Source: Veillonella agrestimuris (GTDB lineage Bacteria; Bacillota; Negativicutes; Veillonellales; Veillonellaceae). From it: 64,000 nt of DNA. Position numbers and translations under genes: made by a program. The stretch covers positions 1 through 64,000 of the forward strand of contig NZ_CALPCS010000013.1 in assembly GCF_943193065.1 (NCBI RefSeq). The letters run 5' to 3'. Below are positions 8,501-16,045 of this stretch, piece after piece. Numbering within the stretch: position 1 is the stretch's first letter; each line of letters starts with the position of its first letter. A model generated the notes under the pieces. The model was not told the DNA's origin and did not search any database. It saw nothing but the letters and a program-made list of their open reading frames with translations.

Positions 8501-9163
8501 CTATAATGCTTCAAAGGTCATAACGTCTTGAATGCCTGGGCACTCGCGCATAAATTGAACGGTTACAGGATTTACAACAGAATCGGTAGTAATCACCATA
8601 ACCGCATCTTTATATTTTTCTTTCCTGAATACCCGCATAGAAGCAATGTTAATATCCGACTCACTCAAAGCTTGGCTAATGAGAGAAATAGCTCCAGGAC
8701 GGTCAGAATGGAATACAACAAGAGTAAATTCATCACCCGTAATCGACATATCATGACCATCTACTTCGGTAATCATAATTTGACCGCCTCCAAGAGACCG
8801 TCCTACCACCGACATATAACGGTCATTGTCACCATAGACATCAAATTTCACCACATTAGGGTGTCCAATATCGAGGGGAGATTCAATGAAAGTATAGTCT
8901 AACTGCGCTTCCTCTGCCAATACACGAGCATTGCGAATGCGCTCATCATCTTCTCTAAATCCCAATAAGCCCCCTAATAGAGCTCGGTCTGTACCATGCC
9001 CTTTATATGTTTTTGCAAAAGACCCGTATAAGGTCATGTCAACGCGTTTTGGCATAGCACCAAAAATACAGCGCGCCATTTTTCCCAATCGAGCAGCACC
9101 AGCAGTATGAGAACTAGATGGGCCAATCATTATAGGGCCAATAATATCAAAAATACTATTCAT
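8501..9163 (-). CDS. L-serine dehydratase, iron-sulfur-dependent, beta subunit
   Basis: A 220-residue partner of the catalytic subunit. The N-terminal GPIMIGPSSSHTAGAARLG segment is the classic serine-dehydratase beta motif. The last 75 residues or so form an ACT domain (HSDRPGAISLISQALSESDI) that could sense serine or another amino acid. GAGGTG lies 6 bases before the ATG. An extended -10 element (TGGTATAAT, minus strand, near 9242-9250) is a plausible operon promoter. Confidence 0.95.
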   Translation of the reverse strand: MNSIFDIIGPIMIGPSSSHTAGAARLGKMARCIFGAMPKRVDMTLYGSFAKTYKGHGTDRALLGGLLGFREDDERIRNARVLAEEAQLDYTFIESPLDIGHPNVVKFDVYGDNDRYMSVVGRSLGGGQIMITEVDGHDMSITGDEFTLVVFHSDRPGAISLISQALSESDINIASMRVFRKEKYKDAVMVITTDSVVNPVTVQFMRECPGIQDVMTFEAL

Positions 9164-9261
9164 ATAGCACCTCGATGCATAATATTAAACATCATTTATG
9201 GAGTAAAGATGTATAGATATGGTTAATTTATTCAACACTCTATTATACCACGAAAGATACA

Positions 9262-9298
9262 AAAAGACTGCATCCACAAGAGTGAATGCAGTCTTTTA
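9262..9298 (-). terminator. Rho-independent terminator of hcp
   Basis: AAAAGACTGCAT at 9262-9273 pairs with ATGCAGTCTTTT at 9286-9297 around a 12-base loop. Read on the minus strand the stem is followed by a T-tract, 36 bp after the hcp stop codon. Confidence 0.85.
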
Positions 9299-9333
9299 GG
9301 GATATGAGGAGAAACTTATATATGTACTGTCTA

Positions 9334-10899
9334 TTATCCTAAGATCGCCTTCATATCTGCTTCTGGCGTTGTAATAGGATGTAATTGGAATTTCTCTACT
9401 AAAATGTTCAATACATTGGAAGAGAAGAATTTAGGCAAGGATGGTCCGATATAGATGTTGCGGATACCTAATGCCAACAATGTTAACAAGATACATACTG
9501 CTTTTTGTTCGTACCAGGACAATACCAATGTCAATGGCAAGTCGTTTACATCACATTCAAATGCACCCGCCAAAGCGACAGCTACTTGAATAGCAGAGTA
9601 AGCATCGTTACATTGACCCATATCAAGGATACGAGGGATACCACCGATTTCGCCGATGTTCATATCGTTGAAACGGAATTTACCACAAGCCAATGTCAAT
9701 ACTACAGTATCATCTGGAGTTTGTTTAACGAATTCAGTGTAGTAGTTACGGCCTACTTTAGCACCGTCACAACCACCTACTAAGAAGAAATGTTTAATAG
9801 CACCAGCTTTTACAGCATCAATCACTTTATCAGCAATACCAAGCACTGTGCCGTGACCGAAACCAGTCGTTACTTCTGTACCACCGTTGATGCCAGTAAA
9901 TACTTTTGCTTCTTTATATCCACCAAGTTCGATAGCACGTTCAATAATTGGCGTGAAATCTTTTGTACCATCTGCTTTTTCTTCGATATGCGCACAACCG
10001 TCGAAACCAACCATGTCAGTCGTGAAGATATTAGCACGGTAATTTTCTTTTGGCGGCATAATGCAGTTAGTCGTGAAGAAGAACGCACCTGGTACATCAA
10101 CGAATTCATTTTGTTGGTTTTGCCAAGCCGTACCGAAGTTACCTTTTAATTGAGGGTGTTTTTTCAATTCAGGATACGCGTGACAAGGCAACATTTCACC
10201 ATGGGTATAAATATTAACACCTTTACCATCTGTTTGCTCTAACAACATTTTAAGATCGTGTAAATCGTGACCTGTTACAACGATGAACGGACCTGGTTCA
10301 ACTGTCAATGGTACTGTTGTAGGAACTGGCGTACCATACGTTTCTGTATTAGCTTTATCGAGAATAGCCATGCATTTCAAGTTCACATGACCAAATTCCA
10401 TCAACAAATCAAGCCACTCTTCAGCACTGTGGTCTTTCGCAAATTCTACTAACCCTTTTACGAACCATGCATCTACTTCAGCATCGTGGAAACCTAAACG
10501 AGCTGCATGCCATGCATACGCAGCCATACCACGCATACCAAGCAATAAAGTAGAACGAAGAGATACAATATCTTCTTCACCTTTCCACAATTGTTCCCAA
10601 TCAAAGTTTTGTTGTGTGCTATCCACTTGTGCATGGTATGCATTTACTTCGTCGATGAACGCTTGCATACGGCTTTCAGAGAAATTAACATTTGTGACGC
10701 ACATGAATAAACCGCGCATTAAATAAGCAATGCCTTCTTTTGTATGGCCTTTCACATCTAAGGCGCGCGCCAAACCAACCAAAGCCGCTGTTAATTCGTC
10801 TTGTTGATTCGCTACTGTTGCCGTTTTACCACATACACCTTGTACTGTACAACCTACTGGTGCTGCAGATTGCTCACATTGATAACAAAACATACTCAT
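9334..10899 (-). CDS. Hydroxylamine reductase / hybrid cluster protein
   Basis: A 521-residue Hcp protein, linked in other bacteria to reductive detoxification of NO or hydroxylamine and to protein S-nitrosylation. The N terminus MSMFCYQCEQ followed by GC and GVCGK gives the CxxC-x8-C-x5-C cluster typical of Hcp enzymes from strict anaerobes. The hybrid-cluster ligands lie in segments such as TTNCIMPP, GGCDGAKVG, LACGKFR and MGQCNDAYSA. I place the start at 10899, where AGGAGG lies 5 bases upstream; the reading frame runs open to 10965 but those extra 22 codons have no ribosome site. It is divergent from a Crp/Fnr regulator and shares a regulatory region with it. Confidence 0.95.
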   Translation of the reverse strand: MSMFCYQCEQSAAPVGCTVQGVCGKTATVANQQDELTAALVGLARALDVKGHTKEGIAYLMRGLFMCVTNVNFSESRMQAFIDEVNAYHAQVDSTQQNFDWEQLWKGEEDIVSLRSTLLLGMRGMAAYAWHAARLGFHDAEVDAWFVKGLVEFAKDHSAEEWLDLLMEFGHVNLKCMAILDKANTETYGTPVPTTVPLTVEPGPFIVVTGHDLHDLKMLLEQTDGKGVNIYTHGEMLPCHAYPELKKHPQLKGNFGTAWQNQQNEFVDVPGAFFFTTNCIMPPKENYRANIFTTDMVGFDGCAHIEEKADGTKDFTPIIERAIELGGYKEAKVFTGINGGTEVTTGFGHGTVLGIADKVIDAVKAGAIKHFFLVGGCDGAKVGRNYYTEFVKQTPDDTVVLTLACGKFRFNDMNIGEIGGIPRILDMGQCNDAYSAIQVAVALAGAFECDVNDLPLTLVLSWYEQKAVCILLTLLALGIRNIYIGPSLPKFFSSNVLNILVEKFQLHPITTPEADMKAILG

Positions 10900-11036
10900 A
10901 ATTTCCTCCTTGCAGGACTTTCCCAGCATAATAAAACATATATCCGACCGTAGCCTACGACGCATTACCCTATCGTTAGCTTAGGGCACCGTTTTCAAGA
11001 TACGCTCATGGATAAGACCTTTCTGATTACATTGAA

Positions 11037-11079
11037 AGTATAGCCTATGCGTGATACAATTTCTGTAGCCTGAGCTACA
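11037..11079 (-). promoter_or_regulatory. hcp promoter with perfect Crp/Fnr-type palindrome at about -41.5
   Basis: TGTAGC (11064-11069), CTGA, GCTACA (11074-11079) is a perfect 6-4-6 palindrome with the geometry of Crp/Fnr-family operators. On the minus strand a -10 element TATACT lies at 11042-11037, with no good -35. Its predicted start near 11030 puts the palindrome centre 41.5 bases upstream, the class II activation position. The same site lies 32-47 bases ahead of the regulator gene at 11111, so autoregulation is also possible. Related TAGCCTA strings occur at 10951 and 11041. Confidence 0.6.
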
Positions 11080-11110
11080 TAATAAATAATTATTTTAACA
11101 GGAGGCTTTT

Positions 11111-11830
11111 ATGAAACAATTATTATCATCATCCCTAATTGATCAATATATCAGCGTATTAGAACAATGCCCTCTATTCCAAGGACTAGGGCGCCCAGAA
11201 TTAACTAGTTATTTACGAAATGCCTCTGTTATTGTACGCAAATATAAGAAAAACGATTTTATCGCTATCTCCGGCGACCCTATGGAAGGTATCGGTGTCA
11301 TTCTCGAAGGGAGTACTATGTTGACCCGCGAAAACGTCCTCGGTCAACGCGTCATCATGGCTACCTTTGAAAGCTCCGCCATGTTCGGCGAAGCCTTACT
11401 TTTTAGCAAACGTCCTCTTTGGCCCGCTACCATTAAAGCTTTAAAACCGACCACCATTATGTTTATCCCATTGGAAACATTTATCGAAACATTACCAGAC
11501 TGTCAACAATGCCAAACGAAAATCCTTTCTAACCTACTAGAAGATTTATCTGAAAAAGCATTAATACTAACAAAAAAAGTCCACTACTTAACACTAAAAG
11601 GCATGCGCGAAAAAATCTTTGCCTACTTTACTGACTTACACACGGCGCAACATAACCAAACCATTACATTACCACACAACAGAGAACAAATGGCTGAGTT
11701 CCTCAACGTCTCTCGCACCTCCTTGAGCCGAGAATTAGGGCGACTCCGAGATGAAGGCATTATTGACATTAAAGGTCGGAAAGTGACGTTGTTGCAATTA
11801 GAGGACATATTGGAATATGGTTTCAATTAG
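11111..11830 (+). CDS. Crp/Fnr-family transcriptional regulator, probable hcp activator
   Basis: A 239-residue protein with an N-terminal cyclic-nucleotide-binding-fold effector domain (about 15-130; FQGLGRPELTSYL, GDPMEGIGVILEG) and a C-terminal winged helix with recognition helix NVSRTSLSRELGRL near residues 198-211. There is no Fnr-type N-terminal cysteine cluster; a CQQC pair occurs near residue 135. Divergent placement from hcp suggests it is the HcpR-like nitrosative-stress activator of that gene, but its ligand cannot be read from sequence. AGGAGG lies 6 bases upstream of ATG. A strong terminator follows. Confidence 0.9.
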   Translation: MKQLLSSSLIDQYISVLEQCPLFQGLGRPELTSYLRNASVIVRKYKKNDFIAISGDPMEGIGVILEGSTMLTRENVLGQRVIMATFESSAMFGEALLFSKRPLWPATIKALKPTTIMFIPLETFIETLPDCQQCQTKILSNLLEDLSEKALILTKKVHYLTLKGMREKIFAYFTDLHTAQHNQTITLPHNREQMAEFLNVSRTSLSRELGRLRDEGIIDIKGRKVTLLQLEDILEYGFN

Positions 11831-11874
11831 TAACATATGAGCAATTAAATACTAAAACACCATAAAGCTAATAC

Positions 11875-11900
11875 AAGGGGCTGTAACACAGCCCCTTTTT
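11875..11900 (+). terminator. Terminator of the Crp/Fnr gene
   Basis: AAGGGGCTG pairs with CAGCCCCTT around TAACA and is followed by a T run. It sits 45 bp after the regulator's stop. Confidence 0.92.
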
Positions 11901-11925
11901 GTATATTCAATTAGTTGTCATTTAG

Positions 11926-13095
11926 TTAATAATCCTCTTTACGATTAGCCATCTCTATAAACATGGTTGCGCGCTCTTTTAGATATGTTTCTAATGCGCG
12001 TACTTTATATTCATCAAGAATATCAGATGGAACTCTATTAAATGAAAACGTCTGCATCTTTGTAAGCATCGGAATATGTCGTTTCCGAATATACAACTCA
12101 GCTTGTGTATCAAATGACATCCCCCAAAAGCTGATATTATTTTTCACTTGATATAAATCCTCATAATCTGAATCTAGTGCTTTATAAAATAAGGAATTAC
12201 CATGATCAAATAATGGTGCTGCTTGTATAATCTCATTAGTATTATTATTAACTAATAATCCAAAATTATTAAGATGACGGTCAGTATTTTTAATTAATGC
12301 ATCGAAAACCATCATATCCTCAAATTGTTCCATACCATACTTCATACCAATTTCTAACTGAGTTTCATATTGAGACAAATCATTTCGACTCGTCAAATGT
12401 TGTACTACTGAAGCCATTGGAATATACCCTACATCTTCAGAGGTAAATAATTTACAAGCGCTAACAGATTGATTATGAAATGTTGTTAATTCATATGTCA
12501 CATGATCTATTCCTAAGTGATTAGCTACTTGTGCAGCATAGACCTCAATAACCGCTTCTTGTCCGCCATTAGCAAATCGTTCACTAGATCCTTTATATAA
12601 ATACACCACATCATTATAACGATGCCAACATTTTTTCAAGGCTCCATTCGTCGTAAATTCAGGAGAGGTAACTAACCCATTAATATAACTGTGTTCACCA
12701 GTAAAAGCAATGCGAGCCACAATTTCATTAAAGTTATTATGATATAAATTTATATCCTCCCATTTTATATTGTCATTATACGGGCAAATCCAATATGAAT
12801 CATTCAAAGAAAGACCATAACTAACATCTATATATTTGTAAGGATTATCTACATCAGAAATGGCCTCTAGCAATTCTTCTACATATGCTCGATTATTAGG
12901 TATTTTACGTTTTGATAACCACTCATGTAAACTCTCAGCAGTAGACGTTAAATCAATAGGCAATAAGGTCTCATTCTCTATAGATTCAATATTAATCTGA
13001 AATGAGTTGAATGTGATAGTATTAATTTCTTTTTGTATTTTTGTAATGGAAAATAGCAACACATTGTTGTCTTTATTTTTTAATATATATTTCAT
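11926..13095 (-). CDS. HipA-like kinase domain protein (first of two paralogues)
   Basis: A 389-residue protein with a HipA C-terminal-type kinase core. Visible elements are a nucleotide-binding lysine in YLYKGS (K168), the catalytic segment N-TDRHLNNFG (D272, N277), and the metal-binding segment FDHGN (D297, N300). Residues 1-110 form a separate N-terminal region with KIPNNR and LSLNDSYWI motifs that the paralogue at 34076 shares. There is no HipB-type helix-turn-helix antitoxin next to it. HipA proteins phosphorylate tRNA synthetases in characterised toxin-antitoxin systems, but the target here is unknown. The ribosome site AAAGGAGG is strong. It lies in an AT-rich patch beside a DarTG locus, which suggests horizontal origin. 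Confidence 0.8.
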   Translation of the reverse strand: MKYILKNKDNNVLLFSITKIQKEINTITFNSFQINIESIENETLLPIDLTSTAESLHEWLSKRKIPNNRAYVEELLEAISDVDNPYKYIDVSYGLSLNDSYWICPYNDNIKWEDINLYHNNFNEIVARIAFTGEHSYINGLVTSPEFTTNGALKKCWHRYNDVVYLYKGSSERFANGGQEAVIEVYAAQVANHLGIDHVTYELTTFHNQSVSACKLFTSEDVGYIPMASVVQHLTSRNDLSQYETQLEIGMKYGMEQFEDMMVFDALIKNTDRHLNNFGLLVNNNTNEIIQAAPLFDHGNSLFYKALDSDYEDLYQVKNNISFWGMSFDTQAELYIRKRHIPMLTKMQTFSFNRVPSDILDEYKVRALETYLKERATMFIEMANRKEDY

Positions 13096-13192
13096 ATCAC
13101 ACCTCCTTTATAACAATTAATTGGTTACTATTTACCTAAATTCTATTCTTGATTCTATTATAGCCTTAAAATATAACAGCTACAAGATAGAT

Positions 13193-13225
13193 TAAAAGCC
13201 TACTCCACATAAGAGTAGGCTTTTA
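13193..13225. terminator. Terminator after darG
   Basis: TAAAAGCCTACTC pairs perfectly with GAGTAGGCTTTTA around a 7-base loop. It lies 20 bp beyond the darG stop and has short T-rich ends on both strands. Confidence 0.85.
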
Positions 13226-13244
13226 GTGTTATCTAACAACTTAT

Positions 13245-14279
13245 TCAATTTAATTGGTTATTAATCGTATATCCCATTAATGTTTTTTGTACATAATTTG
13301 AATCTACTAATAACTGAATCCCTAGCGCTATTTCATCATCTGTAAACCGCGCTCGTTTTTGTACAGACCATTCACTAAAACCATCTATAATATCTTGCTC
13401 GTTAGCTATTTGTTTAGTTTGTACAATATACATAATAGTACCAACAGCTTCAATCATATGTCTATCATTTATATCATTAATAAAATGTATAGCCTTATTT
13501 AATGATGGCTTTAGCTCAGCAAATCTCCTAAGAATACGGTCACTCATAATCTCTAATTTAATAGCATCATATAATTTTTCAGTACTCTGAATATTAAAAA
13601 ACTGCTTATATTCTGCTATCTGCGTTGAAATAATGCGAATAACATCATCGTAAGGACCAAATTTATCTGCCTTAAATCTAAAATAAGGTGACTTTAGTTT
13701 GCAATCCATAAAAAACGCTGTTTTTTGCAAAACTAAGCGATTTTGTAACTTCTTATTTAAATGCCTCTTAATATATACTAATACTAGCGATGATAATGAA
13801 AGTTGTGGTTTAATCGAAATTATAGTCGATCCATGTACACCTGGTTCATAAATATAAATATCAATATTTTCTTCTATTGGTTTAAGTTTATCAAGAATCA
13901 ATTGTTTAACGTCATCCCAATTTAAACCTCCATTACCACTACCTAAAGGTGGTATTGCAATAGATGTGACCTTATACTCATCAATGAACCGTTTTAAATC
14001 ATCTAATCCTTGCTCAATATATTCTATTCGAGATTTTTCTCTCCATCTATTTTTAGTAGGGAAATTAATAATAATTTTATTATTTTCCCTATGTACATGT
14101 ATTTTTCCAATACCAATTTCTTTTTTCTTACACGCTGCCATATAGGATTTATTATTCTCAGGGAACCGATGCTTAAATTGATAAGCTAAACCCTTCCCCA
14201 TATAGCCATCTAAATTAACTGTATTTACCAATACTTCAGCAGGGGAATCAAATATATTATCATTTACAAACATAATCAT
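13245..14279 (-). CDS. DarG-like macrodomain antitoxin
   Basis: A 344-residue protein. Residues 1-150 form a macrodomain (VNTVNLDGYMGKGLA, then NFPTKNRW and PPLGSGNGGL) of the DarG type, which removes ADP-ribose from thymidine on DNA; the lysine in PTKNRW corresponds to the family catalytic lysine. The remaining 190 residues match the position and size of the DarG toxin-binding domain. The ATG at 14279 has GGGGAGG 5 bases upstream, so I prefer it to the upstream TTG at 14297. It starts 20 bp after the darT stop, an arrangement typical of DarTG. The gene is intact although its toxin partner is not. Confidence 0.85.
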   Translation of the reverse strand: MIMFVNDNIFDSPAEVLVNTVNLDGYMGKGLAYQFKHRFPENNKSYMAACKKKEIGIGKIHVHRENNKIIINFPTKNRWREKSRIEYIEQGLDDLKRFIDEYKVTSIAIPPLGSGNGGLNWDDVKQLILDKLKPIEENIDIYIYEPGVHGSTIISIKPQLSLSSLVLVYIKRHLNKKLQNRLVLQKTAFFMDCKLKSPYFRFKADKFGPYDDVIRIISTQIAEYKQFFNIQSTEKLYDAIKLEIMSDRILRRFAELKPSLNKAIHFINDINDRHMIEAVGTIMYIVQTKQIANEQDIIDGFSEWSVQKRARFTDDEIALGIQLLVDSNYVQKTLMGYTINNQLN

Positions 14280-14298
14280 AGTATCCTCCCCTTTCAAA

Positions 14299-14888
14299 TT
14301 ACTTTACAATTGGAAATAATGTAAGATTACTACAAACCCTTAAATCTGAATAGTGACCGTCTAATAATTTTTCCACCTTTTGTTTAATCGCCTCCGTTGG
14401 CGTTATAATTATATTAATCACATCAAACTCTATATCTTGATGTGGTGATAAACACTCAGCCATCCTAACCTGTGAATCATAATCTATAGAACCATACTCC
14501 ATAGCATCCCAATCTATTATCTCAACGCCTTCATTATAGTTATATATTTCTAGCTTACTAATTGACAAAGGATGCTTAGGTATAATTAAAAACTTATTTT
14601 CTTCTGCCTTATTCCTATATATTCCTAAATAGACAAATTCTTTATTAGGTTCATTATGTACTACAGCTACATCAAAATCAGTATACGTACAAAATGAAAT
14701 GGCACACAATCATGTAATCCTAACTCTTTACGTTTTTGTATAATCTCAGGATCAGCTATATCTTCAAACGAACAAAGATTCTTTTGCTCTAATGATGCCC
14801 GAGACAATAAGCCATACTGAATAATACTTTCTAAATTAGATAATGCAGTTAAATGCCAAATACACTTATTATTCTTAATATCTCCCAT
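14299..14888 (-). pseudogene. DarT-like DNA ADP-ribosyltransferase toxin, frameshifted
   Basis: The two overlapping reading frames (14667-14888 and 14299-14709) together give a 196-residue DarT-type protein. The first carries WHLTALSNLESIIQYGLLSR and ends in VPFHF; the second resumes with CTYTDFDVAVVHN and continues to the end. They join if one base is added to the AAAA run at 14691-14694 (TTTT on the coding strand), which restores VPFHFCTYTD. The NAD-binding His and Asn near the N terminus and the catalytic-type RMAECL glutamate in the second half are kept. DarT in other bacteria attaches ADP-ribose to thymidines in single-stranded DNA and is countered by DarG. The break may be a true mutation, a sequencing error, or recoding. 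Confidence 0.8.
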
Positions 14889-15048
14889 TTACAACTCTCC
14901 CTTATTATAAAATTAATCTAAGGATATGTATTACAGATATCTAACTTATGTACTTCAATATTTATAACTCTTTTTAAAACAATCTATATTTACAGTATAA
15001 CATTCCTAAGAAATTATCGTCCATACATTTAATGTTTATAAACAAAAC

Positions 15049-15100
15049 TAAAACGAGCGAATTCAATGAGTATTATTACTCGTTGAATTCGCTCGTTTTT
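15049..15100. terminator. Long palindromic terminator
   Basis: AAAACGAGCGAATTCAA and TTGAATTCGCTCGTTTT form a stem of about 17 bp that continues through GAGT/ACTC around ATTATT. Both strands end in T-runs. It terminates the minus-strand exported-protein gene that ends at 15146. Confidence 0.88.
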
Positions 15101-15145
15101 ATAGCCATTTTTACAATTATAATCTATCCAGATAAAAGAATAGAA

Positions 15146-15901
15146 TTACTCTTGCGGTTCGTTAATTGCTTTTTTCAAGTCTACTACATGATCTACCATT
15201 GGATCTGGTTCATCAGTGGCTTTATTTTTCACTGTTTGTTTAGATGCGAACCATACTGTTTCGTTCATGTAGTGGCGCAGTTCTTCTACTGCTACATGCT
15301 CTTGGTCTTTAGCCATAATCGCTAGGATTTGGTCTTCCAAGGCTTGTGCTTCTTCCATAGTCATAGGACCACCAATTTCTTTTTGGTGTTGAATGACTTC
15401 GTTGATTTCATCAACCATGCCGCGCAATACATTGAAACCATAGCTATTTACAAAGCCATCTTTTTCGTTGTATTTAGGCATATCAAAGTAGTTATACTCA
15501 TTTTTGTTGCGGTTTTCACCGTTCCAATTCATCGCTACTTCGTAACCGTGAACACGACCTAAGGAATGTGTACGGAAGTAATCTGCATAGTTGTGTTTTT
15601 TCATGGAGTTAAGCCATTGTTTATCGGCTTTCGTCAATTTTTCATTAGCTTCCATTTTTGCTTTTGCTTCCGCAATACGCTCATTAGCATGTTGCCAAGC
15701 CATAACATAATCATGTACCGCTGCCACAGTTTGTGGACTTGCTACTGGTACAAGAACAACGGAACCTAATGTAGGTGTTACTTTAGGGTTTTTAGTAATC
15801 AATACATCATCATAAGTAGGTGCACTTGCTGCATAGCCTGTGGAAGCAAAGCCAGTGATAACTGCAGCAGCAAGGAAGCCGAACCATTTGGATTGTTTCA
15901 T
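15146..15901 (-). CDS. Exported alpha-helical protein of unknown function
   Basis: A 251-residue protein with a signal peptide (MKQSKWFGFLAAAVITGF, cleavage near GYA-ASA at residue 25). The mature part is mostly charged and helical, with stretches such as ERIAEAKAKMEANEKL and QALEDQILAIMAKDQEHV. I do not recognise a family. The start at 15901 has GAGG 8 bases upstream; the frame is open 17 codons further but without a ribosome site. It lies directly downstream of the giant adhesin gene on the same strand, separated by a stem-loop at 15935-15974, so a link with the cell envelope or the adhesin is possible but unproven. Confidence 0.75.
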   Translation of the reverse strand: MKQSKWFGFLAAAVITGFASTGYAASAPTYDDVLITKNPKVTPTLGSVVLVPVASPQTVAAVHDYVMAWQHANERIAEAKAKMEANEKLTKADKQWLNSMKKHNYADYFRTHSLGRVHGYEVAMNWNGENRNKNEYNYFDMPKYNEKDGFVNSYGFNVLRGMVDEINEVIQHQKEIGGPMTMEEAQALEDQILAIMAKDQEHVAVEELRHYMNETVWFASKQTVKNKATDEPDPMVDHVVDLKKAINEPQE

Positions 15902-15934
15902 ATTTATTTCCTCATTTCTTCTACGGAATAACAG

Positions 15935-15974
15935 GTGAAAGAGCAGGAACAAAATTGTTCCTGCACCGTTTCAC
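15935..15974 (-). other. Nested hairpin between adhesin and downstream exported gene
   Basis: CAGGAAC (15944-15950) pairs with GTTCCTG (15957-15963), and an outer GTGAAA/TTTCAC pair (15935-15940, 15969-15974) encloses it. No good T-tract follows on the minus strand, so it may be an mRNA-processing or partial termination element between the adhesin and the exported protein. Confidence 0.4.
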
Positions 15975-16045
15975 TTCATTACTAAGGGTTAGGGATAGTC
16001 ATCGCTATCTCTAGTCTTAGCATTTGAATGACTCAGAACTATGAA

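Noticed and set aside
10900..10965. N-terminal extension of Hcp
   Set aside because: AGGAGG lies directly before the ATG at 10899, and Hcp proteins begin with MFCYQC-type sequence.
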